Source: Serripes groenlandicus
Taxonomy: Eukaryota; Mollusca; Bivalvia; Cardiida; Cardiidae
DNA: 64,000 bases
Reading direction: 5' to 3'
NCBI GenBank assembly: GCA_031761405.1
Contig: JASEVX010000328.1
Span: 120,369 to 184,368 of the forward strand
The notes beneath the pieces were generated by a model. That model made no database searches. It was not told the origin of the DNA and saw only the letters and a program-made list of their open reading frames with translations. The translations under genes and the position numbers were made by a program. Positions within the stretch are counted from its first letter, which is position 1, and every line of letters starts with the position of its first letter. Positions 22,583 through 34,539 of this stretch are shown here, piece by piece.

Positions 22583-23953
22583 CGACAATGTGTACATTGA
22601 TTGAAATAAACTTGTGTCATGTCGATTCAAGCTCTTATTTGCGGATTTAAAAGTGCAATTGTGGATTATTTAACGGTTCATCATGGAAATAAAGTGTTAA
22701 GTAGTGAAAACGGAGCTTAAAAGTGTTTAAAAGAGATTTTAAAAAAGTAGTTCCGAAAATCCGGCTAGTGAGCTATATCGCACACTAGGCAATATTGCTC
22801 AGTAGACAAAAAGCATGTTATAGGTTTTCTCAAGTTGGGAAATCTCTATAGTTTATCATTCAGTATGTAATATATATGTTTTCCCGTTCGTCAAAAAAAC
22901 GACAGCATTAGCCTTCTACGCCCGAACCTAAATGTTGACTGTATCGTAGCCAAAGAAGGACGTGACGTCATTTCCGTAACACTTCATCTTGGCGTAACGT
23001 CAATGGAGCGATGTCGTTTCCCGCAAAAAAGTGGTATCAACATGAAATACCCCAAATTCCTATACATGAGCTATTTATCAAACATTGTGGCAAAAGGATA
23101 ACTTTCTCATAAGGAGCAATTGTTCTTTTAGCGACAATCTTTCCCTAAATCGTCTGTTGCAAAGGCCTCAGAAACCGTCTCTAATAGGAACAGGGTTTAG
23201 CAGAAATGTGACCCCTTACATCATTTGTTCCAGTCATATTGACTGGTTGGAAAAGGTAGTCGCCAGGTGGCATCAGCAAAGGGCTGATCTTTTTGCTTCT
23301 TTACCATAATGCAGGTGATCGATTAAGGATCATCCTGGTCATCATGTTTTAACCTCGTTCATTATAAATGTATTCCTTGATTTTCTGAAAGTCTTTACTT
23401 TATTATTTTCTGTTCGTAATAATAGACGACAGCAATACGAATTCCAAATATGTTTTGATAATGCACGAAACATGACATTAACATTATTATTGTCTAGTCA
23501 ATTACTTATAAATCATTTTTTATGGCCAAAGTATGCTCTTTAATTTTTGTTTATAATTATCTTGCGTTTTTTCGTAAATAGGTAGCACCTATAGATATAT
23601 TAAATATAAATAAAGAATGCGAAATTGAAATTTTATTTATGCATAAACAAGAAATATATACATGCGAAATTTAAAACATTTGAGAAAACCGATTATTTTT
23701 TTAATTTAATAATGCATAATTTCCGAAAAAAATGCGAAATTTGAAACATTTAAGAAAAGTGTAACCTATGATTAGCCTGCACATCGCTTTCTTATTTTTG
23801 ATATTTGTCAGCACTATAAAGTAAAATATTAGAAAACAGCATATAAATTATAATCACACGAACACACGAACACACTGATATTCAGAATCCGCATAAGCCA
23901 TCAACTTAAGAACACCAGTTTCATACCTCTCTTTCAGGATACTTAATCTACGA

Positions 23954-25254
23954 TCAATAGTCTGGTAGCGCTTTGCACAAAGGGTGAGTTGTTCCAGCTC
24001 TCTGTATTAACCCAATATCATTTGCGTTCTGAGTGTCTTTGAACATCTGGATGGCTGTAAATAAGTTTGAGTGGGAGTGTTGTGTCATTTTCTTAATTTT
24101 GCTGTGCCAGCCTTCGATGTTGTTCGTAGTGCGCGGGCTATGTGTGCCAAAGTCGTTCCACATCGCTCTGTCGCCTTCTACCCATTGTTCGGTAACGTAG
24201 TCTGTGAATGTTTCTGTGAGTTCCGTTAGATCGGCCTCGTCTCTGTCTTCTAGAGTCCGGAACCAGAAGTCTTCTATCTTGTCTAAGGGAAGCAGAGGCA
24301 GGATTGCTGTACGCCGGACGAGTGTCATTACATCTTTGTTTTCTTTATACGAAATCTGGAGACCGGTTGCTTGTGCTCTTCGCCAAATGCACTGGGTAAA
24401 ATGGAAGAAACACCCCTTTGTGTGAATACCAGGGAACGTTTGTAGTATGGCACCGTGGGCAGCTGTCTCGAAGTCAAGAACGGCAGAAGTTTGGTGGAAT
24501 CTCAGACCGATGTCGTTCATCTTGTCTTGAAGGAGGCTTAAGAATAGTCTGAACGTCGCTTGGCTCTTTCCTGGCAAGAAGGAGTAGACAACTGGCATCA
24601 TTTTACCAGCAATCTGTACATGGATCGAATAGATCTGGTGGAAGAAGCTGGGGCATGTGTAGAACGTTCCGTCTCAGTAAAACGTGTTGGATGCGGCTAA
24701 GTGGTGGAGGTTCTCGGTTGTAGCGAAGGCAAGCATACGGTTGTTCTGGTGACTGTCGTCGAATAGTAGAAATATGTCACCAGTGGCTGTTTCTGTCCAT
24801 TTGCCGTCTAAGAATATTTCTGTCTTAGTCTTTGGAAGAAGGGGTGTCTGTTTTCTGCGGGCTCGGTACAGCATGGACTTTGTGGAGTAGGTATCTTTTC
24901 AACAACTTCGCGGCAGGCGTCATCCAATTCGTTGTCTCTGAGTTTGGAAAGCTCTTCTGTAAAAAAAATGGAAATTGGTATAATTTCTTCTGCGCAGCGC
25001 CGAGATATCTTGCTCATGATCTGTTTGACAACGACGTTGGAGTGGTCTGCTGGGTGGTTATGGTTTTGTCTCCCGAATCCTGTCGGTATGTCATTGAATG
25101 TAGACAGGCAAGCTTGGCAACCTCGTTCGACACATCTCCAGAACATCTTGTCTTCTCTTCTACGGTTTACGCGATAAATGTATCCGTCAAATTCCAAGTT
25201 ATGACCCCCTTTTCTGTTCATGATGTACTGAACGTTCAGCTGTGCATTTGCCAT
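23954..25254 (-). pseudogene. FLYWCH-MULE transposase, one frameshift and one stop
   Basis: The start is the ATG at 25254-25252 (MANAQLNVQY). A FLYWCH zinc finger follows at residues 18-70, with FWRC..(C41), C46, H65 and H67 visible. The frame shifts in the overlap at 24808-24874 and continues as LPKTKTEIFLDGKWTE. A TGA at 24676-24674 lies immediately before DGTFYTCP, which holds the first catalytic Asp. The third segment (24601-23954) has AVLDFETAAHGAI (second Asp), the GCFFHFTQCIWR Cys/His motif typical of MULEs, and NNIEGWHSKI, which probably includes the catalytic Glu. Total length is about 430 residues, close to animal FLYWCH-MULE transposases. All catalytic motifs remain. It would cut and rejoin the element ends in the nucleus. 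Confidence 0.9.
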
Positions 25255-25753
25255 GATTGAATATGACTAAGTGAGTGTCGGATAGTTTCATCATTTCAGT
25301 TATACATAAGTTATTCGTATGTTAATAACAGTTTGAACTAAATTAACATCAAGTAAGTAACAGAACAGTTTATTTTTGTTTTAAAGAAAAAATATCAAAA
25401 GGCACAGTTTTTAATTAATTTGTCGAACATAGACCTTAACAGTTTGAACTTAATTACTTACGACTAGAAAACAATACCTTAACGATTAAAAGAAAACAAC
25501 TTAATTCTAACCTGCATTTAAATTGTAATTATTCTGATCAATTATCGTCTATCCTTCAGATAAATTTATAGTATGAACTTAATTAATAATGTTAAAAAGT
25601 TATTCTTTATTCAAGTTTTATTAAATGCGTGCATCCTTAAAATCAAATAAATTGATTTATAGTATGTATAGTTCTATACCCCTTTAGGTACCCCCTAATC
25701 CCGGATTAGTGAAAGGTGTTAAGCGGAACGAGTCGACGTTCCGGGAACAAACC

Positions 25754-25797
25754 GTTTGAAGATACCTAGAAATTGCCTTTGGCACAGAAAGAGTTAA
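25754..25797. repeat. right part of MITE family B after the MULE
   Basis: It reads 'gtttgaagatacctagaaat' then 'tgcctttggcacagaaagag' and TTAA, completing the family B element split by the MULE. Confidence 0.65.
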
Positions 25798-25911
25798 ATG
25801 AAAAGAATGTTATGCTATAGTTTTCACTTAGTTGTAAACTTGTGTGTTTGTTTTTGAATTTTAAATAACAGTAATTACATATATATTGTACATGGGTCTC
25901 TGAACTGATCA

Positions 25912-26160
25912 TTAACCCTTTTCCACCTAAATACGCATTTTGATGTGTCCGGCACAGATAACTTTTAAGAACATCGTGACAAAAGGAGAACTTGCTCAAA
26001 ACAAACAGTTTCTCCTTTTGCCACGATGTTTTGAACCTTTTTCAGTAATTGAGTCACTAATTGTACCTACGATTATAGAGATGTTCCTTAATTTTTAGTA
26101 GACATTTTCAAAGTCATCTATTGCAGATTTGTCAAATGTGGGAAAGCTTCAAAGTGTTTA
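25912..26160. mobile_element. MITE family A, degenerate copy
   Basis: It starts TTAACCCTTTTCCACC and contains the inner hairpin 'gctcaaaacaaacagtttctccttttgccacgatg'-type region. It ends at 'gtgggaaagcttcaaagtgt' directly against the next copy. Confidence 0.6.
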
Positions 26161-26387
26161 ACCCTTTCCCTCATATAGACGCTTTCTGACGCCTCTGCAG
26201 CAGACGGCTTTTTGAAAACATAGTGACAAAAGAAGAAATTGCACAAAACGTGCAATTTCTCATTTTGCCACAATGTTTTCCACTTTTTGTCATAGGTTAT
26301 CCATTCAATTATGGAGATTTTCTATGTTTTGACAAAACATGTTAAAAGTCGTCTGCTGCAGCATTGTCGTATGAGGGAAAGGGTTAA
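26158..26387. mobile_element. MITE family A, well preserved, piggyBac-like ends
   Basis: The element is TTAA-CCCTTTCCCTCATA...TATGAGGGAAAGGG-TTAA, about 230 bp. The TTAA target and CCC-starting inverted repeats are the hallmark of piggyBac-type elements. Subterminal 'ctgcagcagacg' occurs at both ends in inverted orientation. The centre is the hairpin GAAATTGCACAAAACGTGCA. No coding capacity. Confidence 0.85.
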
Positions 26388-26861
26388 TTGATGATGTCTG
26401 TTAAAATTATTTTAAACTAGATTGGCATGAAATTATAACCTACAATTGTGAACAGATTTTATTGATTCAAATAGGTGAAATGTACCGTGCATGTCCACTC
26501 AAAAGATTTGCATTCTTGAACATGGTTATTTTTACTAACAGGCTTAAAAACATTGTTTATGATATGTTGCCACAAAGTGTATTCAGTTTGACCTAGTCAC
26601 CTATTGTTCTTTGTTACAAAGTTGTTGTTTTTTTGTCTCTGCACAGTATAATTGAATTAATGATTAAGCAGGAGTTCAGGGGTGTAGCCCCAAATGAGAA
26701 TTGAATATCAGTTTAAATTAAAAATATTAACCTAAATCCTTTCTCACATAAAACAAATATGCAACAGACCATTTTTAAAACATCTAAGCAAAACAAATGG
26801 AAAATCTCTATAAATGAATGTAAAATTATTGATAAGACTAAGAAATAATTGCTCAATATGT

Positions 26862-27092
26862 TTAACCCTTTCCCTCATACGATAATTCTGCAGCAGGCGA
26901 CTTTGAACATATTTTGTAAAAAAATAAAAATATCTCTATAATTGAATGGACAACCTATGACTAAAAGTGGAAAACATAGTGGAAAAAAGAGAAATTGCTC
27001 GTTTTGAGCAATTTCTTCTTTTATCACTATGTTTTCAAAAATCCGTCTGCTGCAGAGGCATCAGAAAGCATCCATATGAGGAAAAGGGTCTA
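26862..27092. mobile_element. MITE family A copy, reverse orientation
   Basis: It runs from TTAACCCTTTCCCTCATACG to 'ccatatgaggaaaagggt'. The inner hairpin 'gaaattgctcgttttgagca' is retained. The right TTAA is degraded. Confidence 0.8.
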
Positions 27093-27736
27093 AAGCTTCT
27101 TCTGAACTTTCTTTCCAGGGTCTTGTCGGTTTGCATCATGTGATGTAATGAGTGACATTCCTCATCTGTATTTTCTTTATTCCTTTCCCACAGACAACAT
27201 TAAAAAAAGCTAGGCCAAAATATTGAAAATCTCTTCGGATAAAAGCTAAACTATGGAATACAGTTTATAACAATTTTGCAAAAGGATAAAATATTCACTA
27301 TGAGTGTTATCTCTCTTTGCCACAGTGATTTCAAAAGTCATCTACAAGTGGGAAAGTGTTAAACAATGTCTCCTTCTAAACCACTTTGTCCATTGCAATC
27401 CACCTTCATAAGAATGTTCCTTAATTCTTATCCTCTTTGCAATGGAAATGCATTTTTTTTTAAAAATAGTGGCCTTATTTGAAAATAATTTGGCCCAAAT
27501 GTTCATTCGGTTATTCTCTTCAAAATTGATTAAATTATTTCAATCCTTGAAAAGCATGGCTTATTCTACAAGTTTGTAATTGAATTTGAAATACTTCTTA
27601 TACTCATGTTTTACATAGCAAATAGGTGAGACCATATAAGGGACATGGTTGCATCAGTCTAAACAGTTATAAGAATATTATAGTGTGGTAAGATAACAAT
27701 TCAATGTTTAGAAAAACATCATTTGTAAGGTTTTTA
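27093..27736. other. no gene seen
   Basis: A decayed family A fragment ('ttcctttcccacagacaac' ... 'acaagtgggaaagtgttaa') lies at about 27180-27362. Nothing else is recognisable. Confidence 0.5.
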
Positions 27737-29458
27737 GCTCGTCAGTACGAAGTACAGGAGAGCTTATGTGTTACCCCCGGCGTCGGCACCGTCGGCGGCG
27801 TCGGCGGTGGCGTAGACACCTAGGTTTAAGGTTTGTGTTTAAGGTTTTCATTTGGGTTTTAAGGGTTTATACCTTTAGGAACCATTTGTCATCCATCTAC
27901 GCACACCACTACACCCGTCCTGACCCTGGGTCAAGGTCAAGGTAATTTCTACTTGGTTCTACTTGGTTCAGTTACAAGGTTTAAGGTTTGCGTTTAACGT
28001 TTAACATATCACTCTGCATTCACTATTATGATATTGATTGATTTCATATTTAGTTTATACATTTAGGAACTATTGGTCATCCATCTACGCACACCACTAC
28101 ACCCGTTCTGACCCTGGGTCAAGGTCAAGGTCATTTCTACTTGGTTCAGTTACAAGGTTTAAGGTTTGCGTTTAACGTTTAACATATCACTCTGCATTCA
28201 CTATTATGACATTGATTGCTTTCATATTTAGTTTATACATTTAGGAACTATTGGTCATCCATCTACGCACACCACTACACCCGTTCTGACCCTGGGTCAA
28301 GGTCAAGGTCATTTCTACTTGGTTCAGTTACAAGGTTTAAGGTTTGCGTTTAACGTTTAACATATCACTCTGCATTCACTATTATGACATTGATTGCTTT
28401 CATATTTAGTTTATACATTTAGGAACTATTGGTAATCCATCTACGCACACCACTACACCCGTCCTGACCCTGGGTCAAGGTCAAGTTATATCAGAGTTAT
28501 TGCCCCTTTTCTGTCAAAAAATCTAACTTTTTCGTCACGTCTTCAAATAACTTTTTTTCTACTCAAAGGATTAGATTGAAACTTCTGACAAATGTTTATA
28601 TCAATGTGTGTGATTCGTTCACAAAAGGGGGATAATCCAAATAATTTTTATATCAGAGTTATTGCCCCTTTTCTGTCCAAAAATTCAATTTTCAAATAAC
28701 TTTTTTTCTACCCGAAGGATTGGATTGAAACTTCTGACAAATGTTACTTTTTTTTTTATCCGACGTCTGTCTGTCTATTTTTTTTTTTATCCGGCGTCTG
28801 TCTGTCTGTCTGTCCGTCACACTTTTTTCGTCACGTTTTCAAATAACTTTTGTTCTACTCAAAGGATTAGATTGAAACTTCTGACAAATGTTTTTATCAA
28901 TGTGTGTGATTGGTTCACAAAAGGGCGATAATCTAAATAATTTTATATCAGAGTTATTGCCCCTTTTCTGTAAAAAAATTAAATTTTCAAATAACTTTTT
29001 TTCTACTCAAAGGATTGGATTGAAACTTCTGACAAATGTTTATATCAATGTGTATGATGGGTTCACAAAAAGGGGGATAATCCAAATATTTTTATATCAG
29101 AGTTATTGGCCCTTTTCTGTCAAAAATTTAATCTACTCAAAGGTTTGGATTGAAACTTCTGACAAATGTTTATATCAATGTGTATGATGGGTTCACAAAA
29201 GGGGGATAATCCAAATATTTTTATATCAGAGTTATTGCCCCTTTTCTGTCAAATATTCAAATTACTTTTTTTCTGCTCAAAGGATTGGATTGAAACTTCT
29301 GACAAATGTTTATATCAATTTTTGTGATGGGTTCACAAAAGGGGGATAATCCAAATATTTTTTATATCAGAGTTATTGCCCCTTTTCTATCAAAAATTAA
29401 AATTTTCTGACAAGGCGCCGGCAGGTGACACACGTGCTCCGGGGAGCACTCCATTCTA
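27737..29458. mobile_element. composite repeat element carrying two internal tandem arrays
   Basis: The left end 'tagctcgtcagtacgaagta' is followed by GC-rich 'cggcgtcggcaccgtcggcg'. The right end reads 'acaaggcgccggcaggtgac' then 'gtgctccggggagcact'. Between them are 3.3 copies of a 178-bp unit (27870-28480, 'tttatacatttaggaactat', 'gaccctgggtcaaggtcaag') and about six copies of a 130-165 bp unit (28487-29400, 'atcagagttattgccccttt', 'ggattggattgaaacttctg', 'gggttcacaaaagggggata'). Several open frames at 28662-29187 are shadows of the array. The superfamily is not identified. Confidence 0.75.
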
Positions 29459-29762
29459 GTTGAACTTAGAATTTTTGTCAAAAGTATTGAAAAGGTGTAT
29501 TATCTTGCAATAGGTGATACTGTGCGACATTACCTAATACTTTAACTGTTCTGAAGTAGGCCCTGATATACGATGGCCCTGATAGGCGAGCTATATTGTC
29601 CTCCGACAACTCTTGTTTCAATTACAATTAAACTATCACAAGCTCTGATTTATTAGGAATTCCCTTTTTTGGTAAAGAACATGATGCATTTACCACTTGT
29701 GACTTTCTTTGAGGACAATCTTGATCGTAAATTAAATGTGTTTAGCTACATTTTGAGACCTT

Positions 29763-29827
29763 ATAGTTTTAACTGGTAAAACACCTGGTCTAGCCAGGAG
29801 TTCTGAGTTCAAATCTCAGTGGGGACA
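29763..29827 (+). repeat. tRNA-like sequence (SINE head or tRNA pseudogene)
   Basis: It has an A-box-like 'tagttttaactggtaaaaca', a B-box 'gagttcaaatctc' and a spacer 'cctggtctagccaggagttc'. The acceptor stem does not pair well, so it is not a functional tRNA. It is the uninterrupted relative of 16685-16995. Confidence 0.55.
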
Positions 29828-30072
29828 AAATGACACTGTAGCTAAATACATACAATTTAATCAATATCAGCACAGATTTTGTGATAATCCTCAATCCATC
29901 ATGCAATATCCACCAGCAACCCTAAAAATATTCAAATCATATTGATTGGTTGAAAAATATTATCTGCATGTGGCATGAGAAAAGAAGGAAGTTGCTGGTA
30001 TCATTTCAAAGTTATAAGACTGTTGCATTAATTTTCCTTATGAGACCATCCATACGATTATTCAAGTCATAT

Positions 30073-30226
30073 CAGACTACGCGAAAGTCATCAGTCCTTC
30101 AGTCCTGACTGACAAAAAATCATTCGGACTGACACATTTTCAGGTAATAATTGGTTGAACAAAGAGGAAAATATATGCAAAATTAGCTTTCGGACTGACA
30201 GGTTTAAAAAGATTTTGTGTAGTCTG
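30073..30226. mobile_element. small inverted-repeat element (possible MITE)
   Basis: 'agactacgcgaaa' at the left and its near complement 'ttttgtgtagtct' at the right bound about 150 bp. The interior holds repeated 'ttcggactgaca' motifs. No target duplication was resolved. Confidence 0.4.
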
Positions 30227-30387
30227 CATATTTATTAATTAAAAAACAATGTTGCCAGGCATCATCAGAGTTTGCGGTCTTGTTTTAAGATAATTTGGCT
30301 TAAAAAAACTATTATGATGCCAGGTGGTATCAAAAAGGGAGTAAGATAACAATTTTCCTCTTAAACTGCTTGTCTTATGTCAAGATA

Positions 30388-30685
30388 GCCGAGCCCCGGT
30401 AGCTCAGTCGGTAGCGACGCGGGCTGTCAATCCAGGGGTTGTGAGTTTGAATCCCGGCTCGGCCAACTTTCTTTCCGACGATTTACAAAAGTCAATGCGA
30501 CATGCGTCATTCGTCTTCCACCAATGGGCTAAGTCTATATGGAAAAGCAGCCAGTTGCTTGGGAAGATTGTTGTGTGGAGTACTGGTGTGAGAAAACCGG
30601 GAAATGTATGAGTAGGTGAACTGGCCGCCGTGATATAACTGAGAAATTGTTAAAAACAGCGTTAAACCCCAATCAATCAATCAAT
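30388..30685 (+). mobile_element. tRNA-derived SINE with (ATCA)n tail
   Basis: The tRNA-like head (30388-30464) has a 7-bp acceptor stem GCCGAGC/GCTCGGC, A-box TAGCTCAGTCGG, B-box GTTTGAATCCC and a loop ctGTCaa suggesting tRNA-Asp origin. The body shares 'caatgcgacatgcgtcattc', 'aaaagcagccagttgcttgg' and 'gtgtgagaaaaccgggaaat' with the copy at 57012-57314. The end is 'gttaaaccccaatcaatcaa'. It is presumably mobilised by a LINE partner. Confidence 0.9.
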
Positions 30686-31395
30686 ATGTCAAGATAGTTT
30701 GGCAAAAAACGTTCTTTAATTAACCTTACCCTCTACATAAATTGTTCAAGGGATATTGATTAGTTCAAAGCAATGCTGAAATGTGGCACCAGAAAAACGG
30801 TAAAATTAAAAAATCTAAACGTTTTTCCTCTGCAACTGCTTGTCTGATTTCAAGTTCAGTTGGCAGAAATGGTTTTTTTTTATTCAAAATGTTGATGCGT
30901 TTATCTAGACATAAACATATTTTATATGTTAATTTATGCATTTATTATGGCTATCAGGATATTCCCTCAAACTTCATGGTCATAATATGATCTATACTCT
31001 TTAAAGCTCTTAGAAAAATGTTCAATATTCACTGGTAAAAGTAGTCTTTGACATTTATATAAGTAAGTTGACTCAGCCTGAACTGGAACTCTCTACCCCT
31101 GGATAGACAACTATAACCATTATCAATTGAGCAATTAGTCAAAGCGTTAGTGCACAACAGCTTAGTAGGGGATTAAATCTGTTGAGACTGAATGCACTTC
31201 CCGAAACTTTCAGAGGCTTTGCCTTAATTCATATTAGTTATCTACATGTGTTTATGTGGTTTGTCTTGAGGCTCCCCCACCATTCACTCTGTTACCCTTA
31301 TTGAGAAACATCTTTTTCCCGGGGTAAGTTAACAAAATTTGTTTCTAATTAGACCGTAAGCAAATCCGTAAAGTAAATGGTGGCATCGGATTCGG

Positions 31396-31814
31396 GAATA
31401 TATAAAAGCAATTGGATTAGCGATCATTGGAGCTTATTATAAGTCTGTCAATACTCGCATAAGTCAGCCAATCATTTAGCAAAAAGAATTACACAAGTTG
31501 TACACAACGGGAGAAATATAATTTCCAAGTCCATCATTCAATGTTGAATGAGTTCAGTGGGATTACGAAAATACGCATCTGATAACGGTTTAGTGGAAAC
31601 GGCATACATGTTCACGTTTATTTTCAAGAACAAAAAGGGTTGGCTGATTAAACCAACAATAAACGACAGGTTATTCTCACCAAAGTATCTGAAAGAACTA
31701 ATAACAATTACCATTCAGTTAAGATATTTTGGTCATAAGTACCAAAGATGTTATCCTATGAAATTAATTGACGCTTTCTGTTGTCATCCCGGGATTGACC
31801 AGCAAAGCTGTTGA
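31396..31814 (+). CDS. hypothetical small ORF downstream of a TATA-like box (weak)
   Basis: A TATA-like 'atatataaaag' at about 31397 is followed about 145 bases later by an 88-codon frame (31548-31814, MSSVGLRKYASDNGLVETAY...). The peptide is basic, with four Cys and no recognised domain, signal peptide or membrane segment. An upstream out-of-frame ATG at 31541 would compete for initiation. No related copy is seen elsewhere in the window. It may be a real short gene, an exon or chance; I lean to chance. Confidence 0.2.
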
Positions 31815-34217
31815 TGCTTTCTGTGATATGTGGCCATCACTATTCCAATTATAAGCGTATACATTCGTGGCCTCCCGTTCATAATCATGCCTTAACGAAA
31901 ATGTCCATCCAGAAATATATGGCCGCAACAGCCGAATGAATTCTCATGGCCATATTTGGTGTGAATATTTTCAATGAATACAGCTACATGTATAGCAATG
32001 TCTTTCAATTCTGTTCAACAATTAGAACGGAGGCTGACCTCATTTGGTGTGTAACGCTTATAGCATGTACAATGAGTAAAATAAATCATAGATGCTTAAA
32101 CATTAACATTACATAATTACGAACATTACGTTACATCCTTCTTTATTTATAGCAATATATTAAGGAGTCAAATCAAAGATAGTAGATCAACATCTATCTA
32201 GCTAGATACAATCGAGTACCTTTGATCATACAGGCATATTGCATCGACACCTGTCTAGATTTGTTCAAAATCATATTGATAGAAAAAATATCATATTGAT
32301 AAAAAAATAACAATAATATGAAGCAAGATTTATTTTCATGACCAAATTGAAAATGTTAGAATGTTGTTTAAATTTTTCTACCATGGTCAAAGGGATATAA
32401 CTGTTTTATTTATAATCTATAGTTTGCATGAGTTAGTTTTCTCTTAAACAAATAGTCTATTTATTGTTCAAGTTGAATATTGAATGATAAAGAGCAATGT
32501 CCTGCACGGATGTTTGAACTTAACACATTTTAACATGATTAAATGTCAAGTTTCTTGGTTTGGTCACTGTTTTCATGAACGTTTAACATATGTTAAACGT
32601 CGTTTTCCGTTTGGATGGTTTTTTGTCATAACAGATTTGTCACAGTTTGCAGACATGGGTGTGCCATCGCTTGTTGATGTATATTCACGAAATACAGTTT
32701 CTGCAAAATTATTGGAGTCACAGGCCTTGTTTTCATTTGGGTATTGTTACCACAGTTCACATTTATACGACTAAAACTTGTGAACATGACGCTTTTAATG
32801 CAAAATCCCTACAGAAAGTAAGAAAAACTCTGACATGCTCATGCATGTCAATACAACATTAAAACCGTCCTTTCATGCATCTACGTGCATCTGGTTCATG
32901 CAAAAGATATACAAGTTGACATTTGTGAAAACCGTAAATTCAGATTAACCGGTAGATATGCCCGGTGTGTCGAGACCACAAAGTTGATACTTTGTCACAG
33001 ATCAACATAGGACATGTAGCCTGGGGAACATTATATATATTATCCAAATTGTACCTGTTAAGACAAGGTCACCTGCGAAACAACCCTATCATCGTCAACT
33101 TATCTCTTGATAAAGTCCATTCCAACCCGGGCGAATTTTTAACTAGCCCACAAGAAAATTTACCAGTTATTTGCCGTCAAACTACTGCAAATTTCGACCA
33201 CTGCTTTCTGATGTTAAATCAAGATCTCCGTTGAAAATATATATACTGAGCAATTTCTTCTTTTGCCATAATAATTCCAAAATTCGTCTGCTGGAGGGGC
33301 TCGCAAAGGGTCTGTTTGTGGGTGAGGGTTGATATCTCAATATGTTTTTTTCCAAATACTTCAGAATAGAACAGAAAACATTTCTTCATTTTTCACAATG
33401 TTATTAAAAGTTGTCTGCTGCAAGTGGTAAAAATGCTATTAAAATATCACAAACAAATCTTCTTTAAATGGTACCGTTTAAACTTTAACGGACCCATTAA
33501 CAATTAAACGTTTTTTCATAATTTTCTGACAGGGTACGACGACCCATCCAAAATTCTGGCCATCTAAAATAATTTTAAGTTTTTATCTTGATTTTCTGAC
33601 AAAAAAATTATATAATTCTCCTTCCGTCGCCGTTGTTTACATATTCAAACGAATCGCAACATTCTCTGTGCCGTATATTTGGGTGTCGCTTTTTTAACCG
33701 AATATTATATTTAATCGAATCAAATATTTAACGAAATAATTAATCTATCTTATTCATACAAAGAGTAAAGGGAGTTGGGTGATATTTCGTTTAATTTTTG
33801 TCTAACAATTTCGTCAAGTCTATTTAAACGTGTGTTGGAAGGAAACAGAATGGCGGACGATTTAAACTTTATTTAATCGTTGCAATAGCTTAATAAACAT
33901 CATGGTAACGTTGGCTGCGCGAGTCGGATAATTGTGAAAGGAAAGAAGAACTAACTAAAGCGTCTAGTTGAAGATTAAAAAGTTTGGAAATAAACTTACT
34001 TGATAAAACCATCTAGCTAATATTGTAAAACTTATTTAAACAGACAACGGTATATTATTCAGTAGCATAGCTGTAATATTGAAATTCTCAATTTTGTTAA
34101 AAGCGACGCTATTCGCAATTTAGGTAAAAATATAATCGCTTATGAATTTCTTCTACTAGAGGGAACAAAGGGTCACAATTTAGAAAGGGTAGTTGCAGTG
34201 TTTACAAACTTGTGTAT
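31815..34217. other. no supported gene
   Basis: Two plus-strand frames of 96 and 89 codons (32484-32774 and 32965-33234) show no recognisable motifs. A partial family A fragment ('gagcaatttcttcttttgcc', 'cgtctgctggaggggctcgc') lies at about 33246-33330. Confidence 0.5.
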
Positions 34218-34446
34218 TTAACCCTTTCCCTCATATAGATGCTTTCTGACGCCTCTGCAGCAGACGGCTATTTGAAAACATAGTGACAAAAGAAGAAATT
34301 GCACAAAACGTGCAATTTCTCCTTTTGCCACAATGTTTTCCACTTTTAGTCATAGGTTATCCATTCAATTATAGAGATTTTCTACCTTTTTACAAAATAT
34401 GTTCAAGGTCGTCTGCTACCGATTGTCGTATGAGGGAAAGGGTTAA
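34218..34446. mobile_element. MITE family A, well preserved
   Basis: TTAACCCTTTCCCTCATATA at the left, 'gtcgtatgagggaaagggtt' and AA at the right. The inner hairpin 'gaaattgcacaaaacgtgca' is identical to that of the 26158 copy. Confidence 0.88.
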
Positions 34447-34539
34447 TTGCGTATCGATATCCTAATAATTTAGTAAACTAAATATGATAGATACACATTC
34501 AAAGACTTGTGATTTTATTTGGTAACCTAGAATAAGAGG

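Larger units (their letters stand above)
21791..25753. mobile_element. complete MULE transposon, 3963 bp
   Basis: Both ends carry terminal inverted repeats: left GGTGTGTTCCCGGAACGTCG, right the complement of GGTTTGTTCCCGGAACGTCG. They match over about 25 bp with one mismatch. The octamer GTTTGAAG flanks both sides exactly (21783-21790 and 25754-25761), within the 8-10 bp range expected for Mutator-like elements. It sits inside a MITE whose two halves read through once the insert is removed. The transposase lies on the minus strand in the right-hand third. The left two-thirds are non-coding and hold a foldback and homopolymers. Identical target duplications suggest a fairly recent insertion, but the transposase is already broken. 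Confidence 0.9.

Noticed and set aside
24832..25260. 142-codon plus-strand ORF opposite the FLYWCH domain
   Set aside because: It is antisense to a recognisable zinc finger and transposase and has no motif of its own.
28662..29187. Two 90-100 codon ORFs rich in Phe/Ser
   Set aside because: They are in-frame passages through the 130-165 bp tandem array of a mobile element.
30388..30464. Functional tRNA-Asp gene
   Set aside because: The acceptor stem and boxes look tRNA-like, but the same head with the same body and (ATCA)n tail recurs at 57012, so it is a SINE. The anticodon arm pairs poorly.
32965..33234. 89-codon ORF with 'KVHSNPGE', reminiscent of 2A-like sequences in some retroelements
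   Set aside because: The match is too short and lacks the NPGP core. No retroelement domain follows.
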